Shown here: positions 14,397-24,400 of the stretch, in pieces
Numbering within the stretch: position 1 is the first letter of the stretch
Layout of the letters: every line of letters begins with the position of its first letter
Source of the DNA: Actinomadura kijaniata NBRC 14229
GTDB lineage: Bacteria > Actinomycetota > Actinomycetes > Streptosporangiales > Streptosporangiaceae
Direction of reading: 5' to 3'
DNA: 33,592 nt
NCBI RefSeq assembly: GCF_001552175.1
Contig: NZ_BCQR01000140.1
Coordinates: 1-33,592 of the forward strand
Program-made: the position numbers and the translations under genes
The notes under the pieces: model-generated
Seen by the model: the letters and a program-made list of their open reading frames with translations, nothing else
Told to the model about the DNA's origin: nothing
Database searches by the model: none

Positions 14397-17300
14397 ATGC
14401 CCGCTTGGCGGTATATGTATCGGTCCAGCTTGACGCTGGCGATGCATTGTGGTGAACGTGCGCGTCAGCGTGGCATGGGATTGGTTCTGACAACCTGCCT
14501 GACCCTCTCGGTTCTGGCGGCCCCTCCGGCCTTGGCATCGCCGTCGACGGGTGTGCCGCCGGTGCGGACGCAGACGGCCCCCTCACCGGAGACCGCAGCC
14601 CTGGCTGAGGCTAGGCAAACGGGGCAGCTGGTGGAGGTGGCCGGACGCACCACGGAGACCACCAAGATCAGCGCGGCTCCGGACGGCCAGTTCCAGGCCG
14701 AGCTGTCACCGGTGCCGGTGAGAGTCAAGCGGGACGGTGTCTTCCGCGACGCCGATCTGACGCTGGAGCGCCAGGGCGGCCAGGTCGCCTCGCGGATGTC
14801 GGTCAACGGGGTCTCCTTTGGCGCCGGCGGCGATGATGTGCTGGCTGCGATGGTCAGGGATGGCAAGAGCTTGACGCTGACCTGGCCGGGCGGGAAGTTG
14901 CCAGCGCCGGTACTGGACGGCCCGGCCGCGACCTATGTCGATGCCGGAGGCGCCGGGATCGACGTGGTGGTGAAGTCGACGCCCACGGGCTGGAGCCACT
15001 ACATCGTCATCCGGACGGCCGCGGCGGCGCAGAACCCGGCACTGGCCAAGATTGAATTTGGGGTGCGGACTTCCGGCTTGCGGCTGCAGGAACGCTCGGA
15101 CAACCGCGTGGCGGCCGTCGACTCCACCGGCAAGGAGGTGTTCACCGCCCCCGCGCCACTGATGTGGGACGGGGGAGCGGCGCAGACGACGCGCACCGCC
15201 CCCGAAGAGATCGCGGCAGGCCCCGCCCCCAAGGCCCAGGTCGAGGCGATGCAGGTGGAAATTACCGAGGGAAAGCTGGCGCTGATCCCCAAGCGGGAGC
15301 TGCTGACCTCGCCTACGGCTCGGTTGCCGATCGTGCTGGACCCCTCCTGGCAGACCTGGAACGCCGAACGTGAACCCGATGGCGACGGCGGCTCGCAAGG
15401 CGCGGGGTGGGCCTATGTCGACAAGCAATGGCCCAACGAGTCGTACTGGAAACCCGACCGGTTGCCGACCGGCCGGGAAGTCGAGGACAACACCGACAAA
15501 CGCTCCTACATCCGCATGGACGCCTCGAAACTGCACGAGTGGTCCGGTAACGTCAAGGTGAAGGTCAACGACGTGTTCATCACCTTCGACACCCTGCATG
15601 CCTGGTCATGTACGGCACGCGACGTGCGGCTGTTCAACGTCGGCCACATCTACTCGACGACCACTTGGAACTCTGCGCCCAGCGCGTTCATCCCCGAGGG
15701 GGCGGGCTGGGACACCAACTGGCTGTCGACCGCCTCGGTGAAGGTGGGGCGTCCCGAATGCGGCAACGACGGCAGCAGCAACGACGTGAAGTTCATCGAC
15801 GGTCATCTGACCCGGTTGATGCAGTGGGCGACCGACCACAGGTGGGACTTCTTCACCATCGGGCTCTTCCCCGACAAGGACTACGACGACACCCACACCT
15901 GGAAGGTGCTGGACGTCGACCCGCGCATGGTCGTGAAGTTCTCCCGGTACCCGATGCCCCCCGCCGACGTGCACATGCTCAGCGGCGGCACCACCAAGTA
16001 CAAGTGCGTGACCGGCACCAACCGGCCAGTGGTGGGCTGGTCGAAGGACCGCACACTCAACGCCAAGATCACCGACTACGACGGCGACGCGGCCGGTGGC
16101 GCCCTGGGACAGACCCTGCGCGCGCACTACGAGGTCGCGCCGCTGGGCAAACCCGCCGAGGCCGTCGACAAGTACACCACCTACCAGAAAGCACACACAG
16201 ACGGATACGTGCATGCCGCGGTAACGGCACCGGTCGACACCGCCTCGACCACCGACGGCGGCACCGGCTGGATGTGGCGGGTGCGAGGCCAAGACGACAC
16301 CGGGCTGTCCGGCGCCTGGTCGTCATGGTGCGAATACACGGTGGACACCAAACGGCCCAACCAGCCGACGGTGTCGGCCACCGGCTACACCGAGGGACAG
16401 TGGGGCGGATACGACGCGGCCGCCCGCAAATACGCCACCGGGATCTTCACCCTCGGGGCGTCGGGTTCGGGCGACGTCGTGATGTACCACTACCGGTTCT
16501 CTGACGGCACCGAGAAAAAGACACCCGTCACCGCCGGGACCTCGCTCCAAGTGCCCTGGACACCCAAGAAGTTCGGCTGGCAGTGGGTGGAGGTAACCGC
16601 CTTCGATCGGGCCGGGAACATGAGTCCGACCAAGAAATACGAGTTCGGGGTCGAACAGCCACCGCGGGATGCGGGCTGGGCGATGGACGAGACCTCCGGC
16701 GACCGGGCCAAGGCCGTGGGCGACAGCGGTGCCGCCCGCCCCGCAGCCGACGTAGTGTTCACGGGCGGAGCGATGCTGGGGCAGCCCGGCAACCAAGGCC
16801 ATGAGTTGGACCGTGCGGTGCGGCTGAACGGAACCTCCCAGTTCGGCGAGGTCAAACCGCTGCTGGACGGTGGACAGACGCTGCCGCTGGTCGACACCAG
16901 CAAGCGCTTCATGTTCTCCACCTGGGTCAAACTGGCCGCGGTCGACCGCGACCAGGTAGCCATCAGCCAGGCAGCAGCCGACGGCAGCGTGTTCGAACTG
17001 GGCTGGCTGGATCGTCGCTGGACGATGCGGCTGCGCAAGGCCGACGGAACGATCCCGGGCCAGGTCAAGCGCGAAATGGCCCAGGCCGGAGATGGCCAGC
17101 CGTGGAGCGCGCACTGGGTGTCGCTGATGGGCGGCTACGACCCCTTGACGGGAGAAATATGGCTGCGCACCCAGGCGAGTGGGCAAGAGGAATGCTCCCC
17201 CGACCTGCCGCCCGGGGAATGCGAGGGCTCAACGCCGGTCATGGATCCCGAACTGGCGTACACCAAGGTCACATGGACACCTGCTGGCGGTACCGGATCG

Positions 17301-18386
17301 TTGATGTTCGGCGCGACCACCCTGGGCACCGGCAAGGCCGCGTACTGGAACGGCTTGATCGACGACTCCCAGCTGTGGCCGCTGGCTCGCCCCGATGAGA
17401 CCGTCCTGAAAGTGATCTACGGAGAGTCGGTGCGCCATGCGGAGTTCGACGGGTCGACGCTGCGACTGGTGAACGCTGGCTCCGGGCATTGCCTGGAGGT
17501 TACCGGGGCCGCCACCACGAGCGGGGCCAACGTTGCTCAGGGCACCTGTAACGCAGGCCCCGCCCAGAACTGGAAATTCACCAAGGTCGACAGTAACGGG
17601 TACTACACCCTGACCAACCCCAACAGCGGCAGATGCCTGGACGTGGACGCCAGCGACGGCTCGGGCACCGCCGATGGACGCAACGTACGCCAACGCGACT
17701 GCGACGGCAGCGACGGCCAGCGATGGCGGGCCGACCGGAAGTCCATCGGCTTCTGGCTAGTTTCCAAGCTCAGCGGCAAGTGCCTGGCGGTGGCAGATCC
17801 GCCCGCTGACGCCGGGTCCAACGTGCACCAGTGGACGTGCGCGAACCCGTTGAGCAACGAGCAGGTCTGGCAGATCACCGACCGGAAGCGCCATGAGCTG
17901 CACACGGTGACCTACCGGTTGCGCGGTGCCGGCAGCGACCGATGCCTGCAGCCCGCCGAGGGGCCCGACCCCAGCAAGGCCACGATGGTGCAGTCTGAGT
18001 GCGATGACACCCCGCGGCAGGACTGGACCTTCAACTACCGCGGCGACGGTTACTACACCCTGGTCAACTCCAGCAGCCAGCTTTGTCTGGCTGTCGCTGC
18101 CGAATCTGATCCCGCCAAGGCCAAGGGCATGCCCTTGCTGCAGCAGCCATGCTCCATCGATGTCGACCGACAGGCGTGGAAGGTCTCAGCGGTCGGTAGC
18201 GACGGTGCCCAAGGGTACCGATTGTTCTCCAAGCATCTCGGGTTGGTTGCCGAGGTGAAGGAGGCCGCCATCGGCGACGGCGCGTCGGTGGTGCAAAACA
18301 ACCCAACCGATTCCAACCCGCCGCCGCCGCACCAGACATGGAAGCTGGGCTGCCTGCCCGAGCAGGCATGGCGGTGCTCGGCCTAG
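14397..18386 (+). CDS. Secreted LamG/ricin-lectin multidomain protein
   Basis: About 1329 residues, predicted secreted. A signal peptide ends near residue 47 (GLVLTTCLTLSVLAAPPALA). Then come an N-terminal beta-rich domain (about 65-300), a DNRLRE-like jelly-roll region (about 310-540, with SYIRMDASKL and STTTWNSAP), fibronectin-like strands (about 545-750), a LamG/concanavalin-like domain (about 759-1012, RAVRLNGTSQFGEVKP through LIDDSQLWPLARP) and two C-terminal ricin beta-trefoils (about 1020-1325). The trefoils carry six Q-x-W motifs: QNW, QRW, QVW, QDW, QAW and QTW. It is likely a carbohydrate-binding surface or delivery partner for the RHS toxin 80 bp downstream. The frame is open from a TTG at 14316; ATG 14397 or 14442 gives a better signal peptide, and the start remains uncertain. 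Confidence 0.85.
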   Translation: MPAWRYMYRSSLTLAMHCGERARQRGMGLVLTTCLTLSVLAAPPALASPSTGVPPVRTQTAPSPETAALAEARQTGQLVEVAGRTTETTKISAAPDGQFQAELSPVPVRVKRDGVFRDADLTLERQGGQVASRMSVNGVSFGAGGDDVLAAMVRDGKSLTLTWPGGKLPAPVLDGPAATYVDAGGAGIDVVVKSTPTGWSHYIVIRTAAAAQNPALAKIEFGVRTSGLRLQERSDNRVAAVDSTGKEVFTAPAPLMWDGGAAQTTRTAPEEIAAGPAPKAQVEAMQVEITEGKLALIPKRELLTSPTARLPIVLDPSWQTWNAEREPDGDGGSQGAGWAYVDKQWPNESYWKPDRLPTGREVEDNTDKRSYIRMDASKLHEWSGNVKVKVNDVFITFDTLHAWSCTARDVRLFNVGHIYSTTTWNSAPSAFIPEGAGWDTNWLSTASVKVGRPECGNDGSSNDVKFIDGHLTRLMQWATDHRWDFFTIGLFPDKDYDDTHTWKVLDVDPRMVVKFSRYPMPPADVHMLSGGTTKYKCVTGTNRPVVGWSKDRTLNAKITDYDGDAAGGALGQTLRAHYEVAPLGKPAEAVDKYTTYQKAHTDGYVHAAVTAPVDTASTTDGGTGWMWRVRGQDDTGLSGAWSSWCEYTVDTKRPNQPTVSATGYTEGQWGGYDAAARKYATGIFTLGASGSGDVVMYHYRFSDGTEKKTPVTAGTSLQVPWTPKKFGWQWVEVTAFDRAGNMSPTKKYEFGVEQPPRDAGWAMDETSGDRAKAVGDSGAARPAADVVFTGGAMLGQPGNQGHELDRAVRLNGTSQFGEVKPLLDGGQTLPLVDTSKRFMFSTWVKLAAVDRDQVAISQAAADGSVFELGWLDRRWTMRLRKADGTIPGQVKREMAQAGDGQPWSAHWVSLMGGYDPLTGEIWLRTQASGQEECSPDLPPGECEGSTPVMDPELAYTKVTWTPAGGTGSLMFGATTLGTGKAAYWNGLIDDSQLWPLARPDETVLKVIYGESVRHAEFDGSTLRLVNAGSGHCLEVTGAATTSGANVAQGTCNAGPAQNWKFTKVDSNGYYTLTNPNSGRCLDVDASDGSGTADGRNVRQRDCDGSDGQRWRADRKSIGFWLVSKLSGKCLAVADPPADAGSNVHQWTCANPLSNEQVWQITDRKRHELHTVTYRLRGAGSDRCLQPAEGPDPSKATMVQSECDDTPRQDWTFNYRGDGYYTLVNSSSQLCLAVAAESDPAKAKGMPLLQQPCSIDVDRQAWKVSAVGSDGAQGYRLFSKHLGLVAEVKEAAIGDGASVVQNNPTDSNPPPPHQTWKLGCLPEQAWRCSA

Positions 18387-18466
18387 GCGCTGGCCTGACG
18401 GGCGCATCTGATCGATCCGGATTCGACGACAGCGATACGCGACGTACGGGTGAGAGTGAGACGGCA

Positions 18467-21400
18467 GTGACGGGTGTGGTGAGCAGGCTCGGCAGGGCCC
18501 GCTGGCTGATGATGCTGATCGCGGTGGCGGCGTCGTTGACGCTGCTCGCCGGCACCGCCGGGGAGGCCGCCGCCGCGCTGCGTCCCAAGCTGTCGGAGGA
18601 GGGCAAAAAGCGCCGCCCCAGCACTCAGAAGACACCCATGGTCAAGGGCCGCACTGTCAAAGCCCGCGCGTTGAAGCTGCCTGGCCAGGCGGGCACCCCG
18701 GTCAGCCGAAAGCGGCCCACGCCCGTGTGGCCCAAGGCGGGTCGGCAGACCGTCGACCTGTCGAAGGTTCGGGCACCGGGTACGGAGACCCAGCGCCGCG
18801 TGTCCGCCCAGTCTCCGACCGCATCATGGGTGCAGGCAGGGACGCTGCCGGTCTGGCTGACCGCCCCCACCCCGCGCAAGCAGACCACGGTCCGAGCCGC
18901 AGCCGAGGCTGTGCCGCCGCAGGTACAGGTACAGATCCTCGATCTCAAGACGGCCAAGACCGCCGGTACTGACGGCCTCATGCTCACCCTGTCGGCACCC
19001 ACATCGGGCCGTACCAAGGTCGGGGTGAACTACGGAAGCTTCAAGACCGCGCACGGCGGCGACTGGGCCTCACGGTTGCGCCTGGTCCAACTGCCGGCAT
19101 GTGTGCTGACCACCCCGGCCAAGCCCGAATGCCAAAAGGGCACCCCGCTGCCCACCGCCAACAACCCCAAGACCGAGACGCTGACGGCCGATGTGGACGT
19201 ACCAGCCGCCGCCTCTCAGCAAGGTACCGCCCAGCGGCAGACTGCACTCTCGGCTGCCGCGGCGGGAGCGATGGTGCTGGCCGCCGAGGCCGGACCGTCG
19301 GGCCCCGGCGGCGACTGGTCGGCCACCAACCTGACGCCTGCCTCCAGTTGGAACGCCGGCTCCAACACTGGCGAGTTCACCTGGTCCTACCCGGTACGGG
19401 TTCCGCCGGTGCCCGGCGACCTGGTGCCGTCAGTGGCATTGTCCTACAGTTCGGGGGCGGTGGACGGCAAGACCGCCGCCGACAACTCCCAAGCCTCCTG
19501 GATCGGTGACGGGTTCTCCTTCTGGCCCGGATCGATCGAGCGCAAGTACAAGGCGTGCATGGACGACGGCCAGGTCTCAGGCGATCTGTGTTGGGGCCGC
19601 GACAACGCCGTGCTGTCACTCAACGGGCACTCCACCGAACTGCTGTATGACGCTGACTCCAACTCCTGGAAGCCTCGTAACGACAACGGCTGGAAGATCG
19701 AACGCCTGACCGGCGCCAACAACGGCGACGACAACGGCGAGTGGTGGCGCGTCACCACCATGGAAGGCGTTCAGTACATCTTCGGCAAGGACCGCCCCGA
19801 CGACTGGTCGACCGGCAAGACCGAGACCAACTCGGCCTGGACCGTCCCGGTGTTCGGCGACGACAACAGCGAACCCTGCCACAAGGACGCCTTCAAGGAC
19901 GCCTGGTGCTACCAGGCGTGGCGATGGAACCTCGACCACGTCATCGACCCGCACCAGAACACCATCACCTACTACTACGGCACCGAGACCAACAACTACA
20001 CCCGCGTCGAGCAGTTCACCGGCGGCACCAAGTACACCTCCGGCGGCTACCTCAAGCGCATCGACTACGGCCAACGCCAAGGCTCGACCTACGCCACCCC
20101 CGCCCCAGCGCGGGTGCGGTTCGATATGGCCGCCCGCACCGACTTCCCTGACGACCAGGTCTGCGAGGACGACAAGACCTGCGGGCTGCGCAAGGCCTCC
20201 CCGACGTTCTTCGACCGCCAGCGCCTGACGAAGATCACCACCGAGATCCTCACCGACAAGACGGCCGGCACCTACAGCCCGGTCGATGAGTTCGAGTTCG
20301 GCCAGACCTACCAGAACGGTGTGCTGTGGCTAAACACCATCGACCAGACCGGCAAGTACGGCACCGAGACCAAGGCGCCCCGCGTCACCCTCACCGGTCA
20401 GCTGATGCCCAACCGCGTGGTCACCAACCGCGGCGGCACCGGCATCGACGCCCTACCCGGTTACGACCGGCCCCGCCTGGTCGGCGTCAACAATGGAACC
20501 GGATCGACCACCACCGTCCGCTACTCCGACCCCTATGTCACACCCGCCCCCGCAGGCGAATGCGTCTACGACGCGGGCAACATGCCCGACCCCAAGAGCA
20601 ACACCAAACGCTGCTTCCCGGTCAAATGGCAGAACCCCGAAGGCAAGATCATCGATGACTGGTACCACAAGTACGTCGTCGACCAGATCACCGAGGCCGA
20701 CGGCACCGGCCAGTCCCGCGACAAGGTCACCGACTACCAATACGTCGGCGGCGCCGCCTGGCGGTACGCCGAGGACGACGGCCTGACCAAAGACAAGTGG
20801 CGGCACTGGTCGCAGTGGCGTGGCTATGCCAAGGTCCGCACCATCGCCGGCGACGGCCAGAACGGCGAAAAGCAGACCCGCACCGAGACCACCTACGCCC
20901 GCGGCATGGACGGCAACTACCAGGGCAAGGGCGCCACACCAGCCAACGTCACCATCACCGATTCCAAGAACCTGCTCGGCGGCATCCCCGACATCAACGC
21001 CCTGGCTGGTGCGGTCATCGAGATCCGCGCCTTCGACAGCGCCTTCGCCGACGCCAACGAGGTGTCGGCCTCAGTGTCCAAACCCAAATGGGTCAAGACC
21101 GCCACCCGCACCTTCAAGGACACCTTTTCCGGCGATGACATCACCGTGCACGCCGGCTGGTCGCAGCCCGAATGGACCAAGATCCGTAATCGGAAGGCCG
21201 ACGGTAACGACCAGTACACCGAGACCTACTTCGACTACGACTCCCTCGGCCGCACCATCGCCGTCGACAACGAAGGCGACCCGGCCACCGCCGCCGACGA
21301 CACCTGCGCCCGCACTGTCTACCCCAGCGGCGCACCGCCCGCCGGGAAGATCGTCATCAGGACGCTGCCGATCCGCGACCTTCAGGTGGCGGTCGACTGC

Positions 21401-24400
21401 GACAACGCCGCCAGCAGCGAACCCAACCTGGCTGCCGGAGACATGATCTCCGACGTCAAGACCATCTACGACGACACCACCTACGGCGGCCACCCGACCA
21501 AGGGCGAAGACCGCAAGATCGAGACCACCACCGGAGTGTCCGACGGCCGCTCCACCATGGTCACCTCGGTGCACAACACCCACGACGCCTACGGCCGTGT
21601 CCTCACCACCACCCACGTTGGCGACCCGGCCACCACCACCGACGACCGCGTCACAAAAACGGTCTACACCGACGCACCCGAGGGCTGGCTGAAATCCACC
21701 AGCGTCACCACCCCGCCGGTCAGCGTCGGCGGCGCGACCCCAGCCGGGTTCACCACCACCACCGACTACCATCCGGCTCGCGGCACCCCTATCAAGGTCG
21801 TTGACCAAAATAGCCGCATTGCCGAGGCCGAATACGACGGGCTGGGCCGCCTGATCAAGGCGTGGATGCCCAACAACCTGCGCAAGAACAATCCTGACCG
21901 GCCCTCGACGATTTACACCTACGCCTTCCCCACCGACGGGAACCCGGTGTCGATCACCACCAAGACGTTGCGTAGGACCGATCCGGTCACCTACGACACT
22001 GCGGTGGAGTTGCTGGACGGGCTGCTGCGTCCCCGCCAGAGCCAGGCCGAAGCCCACGGCGGCGGCCGCATGGTCTCCGACACCAAGTACGACTCGCGCG
22101 GCCTGGTCTACAAGGCCAACGCCCCCTACTTGATGGCCGGTGCCCCCGATGGCGTGCTGACCAGCGCCGACGACAACCAGATCCCCTCCCAGACGCTCAG
22201 CACCTACGATGGGCTCGGCCGTCTGCTCACCAGCACCCTGTACAGCAAGTCCACCAGGAAATGGACCACCGCCAACCAGTACAAGGGCGAGCAGACCGTG
22301 GTCATCCCGCCCGAGGGTGCCATGCCGTCGATGAGCATTACCGACGCTCTGGGCCGCCTCGCTGAGGTCCGCCGCTATAAGACCGCCGATCTGAACGGGC
22401 CGTACACCGCCTCCACTTACACCTACGACGCTGCCGGACGCCTCTCCCAGATCCACGACGCCGCTGGCAATACCTGGAAGACCACCTACGACGCCCGGGG
22501 ACGAGTGGCCACCACCACCGACCCTGACAAGGGCGCCAGCACCCTCACTTATGACCACTTCGACCAGGTCAAGACCGCCACCGACGCCCGCGGCACCACC
22601 CTGACGAGCAGCTACGACAACCTTGGTCGCCCGTTGGAGGTTAAGAACGGCACCACCCTGCTGGCCTCCTACACCTACGACACCCTGCCGTGGGCCAAGG
22701 GCATGCCCGCCACCACCACCCGCCACGTCGGCAGCGACAAGTACATCTCAGCCGTCCTCGGCTATGACGCCATGGGCCGCCCCACCGGCTCGACCATCAC
22801 CATTCCCGACTCCCAGGGCGCCCTGAAGGGTACCTACACCACTAAACAGAGTTACAACTTCGACGGCACCCCGCGTTCGGTCACCTTCCCGGCCATCGGC
22901 GGCACCAACGGCCTGCCCGAAGAACAGGTCACCACCTACTACGATGCCGACGGCCTCCCCGAGTGGAACACCGGCCTGGCGACCTATGTCGCCGACACCA
23001 CCTACAACTCCCATGGGGATGTCACCCAGCTGTCCCTGGCGGCAGCATCGGACAAGTTCATCTGGCAGACCTTCGACCGCGACGAGGTCACCCAGCGGGT
23101 GACCCGTGCCACCGTCAAACGCCAGACTTCGACCGCCACCTACGATGTCGAAGCCAAGTACGACTACAACGATGCCGGATCGATCACCTCGATCCTCACC
23201 AACGTCACTGGCCGCGCCGCCGACCGGCAGTGCTTCAACTACGACTACGCCCAGCGCCTTACCCAGGCCTGGAGCACCACCCAACAAGACTGCAAGAACG
23301 TCATTCCCACCCCCTCCACCGTCGGCGGTCCTTCCCCGTACTGGACCAGCTACGACTACGACGCCAGTGGCAACCATGGAGACAAAGCTGGCAACCGCAC
23401 CAAAGAAACCCAGCACGCCTTCACCGGCGGCCCCACCGCCGACAAAACCCGCACCTATTCCTACCCCGCCGCCCTAGGCAACAGCGGCACCCAAAGTCCG
23501 CACGCTTTGCGTAGCGTCACCGAAACCCAAGGCGCCAACAGTCGCACCGACCTGTACACCTACGATGAGGTCGGTAACACCACCACCCGTCCCGGCCAGA
23601 AACTGATCTGGGACGCCGAAGGTCACCTGTCCAAGATCACCGACACCAGTGGCAAAGAGCTTGCCAGCTTCATCTACGACACTGGTGGCAGCCGCCTGAT
23701 CCGCAAGGACACCACCGGCACCACCCTGTATCTGCCCGGTCAAGAAGTGCGGGTTACACCTAGCGGTGCCGTCAGCGTCATGCGGTACTACACCCACGGC
23801 GGCCAAACCGTCGCCTACCGCACTGGCCTGTCCAACTCCACCGTCCAGTTTCTGGTTCCCGACTACCAGGGCAGCGCCACCACCACCATCAACGCCCTGG
23901 ACCAGTCCAGCTGGAGCACCCGCGGCTACGGCCCCTTCGGCACTGAACGCACCAGCCCTCTCGGCACCTGGCCCACACCTTTCGACAAGGGCTACGTCGG
24001 CGGCACCAAGGACACCTCCACCGGCCTGACTCACCTCGGTGCCCGTGAGTATGACCCAGCTCTTGGCCGCTTCATCAGCATCGATCCGCAGTTCAACGCC
24101 CAGGACTCCGGCAGCTGGAACGGCTACAACTACGCCAACAATAATCCCATCGACAACAGCGATCCCGACGGTAACATCTGCCGTTACCTTCCCGGCGGCG
24201 GCCGCGAATGCTTTGACCCCCCCAGCTACAACAAGACCAACCCGAGGGGCGGTACCGGCGGGGGCGGCTCTACCTCACAGGGGCCTCGGTCCACTGGCGG
24301 TGGCGGACCCGCCGGCGTGCCGCAGATTTCCCCGCCCGCTCCGCCACCGTGCACCAGCTGGAAGTGCAAGTTCAGCAAGGTTGCCGATGCCGCCGGCGGC

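Noticed and set aside
18338..18466. Alternative ATG start for the RHS toxin at 18338
   Set aside because: It would add 43 residues without signal-peptide character and overlap the lectin gene by 49 bp. The GTG at 18467 leads directly into a good signal peptide, though this is not proven.
21071..22726. 551-codon minus-strand open frame inside the RHS gene
   Set aside because: It is antisense to YD repeats, with Gly/Val-rich low-complexity product and no ribosome binding site.
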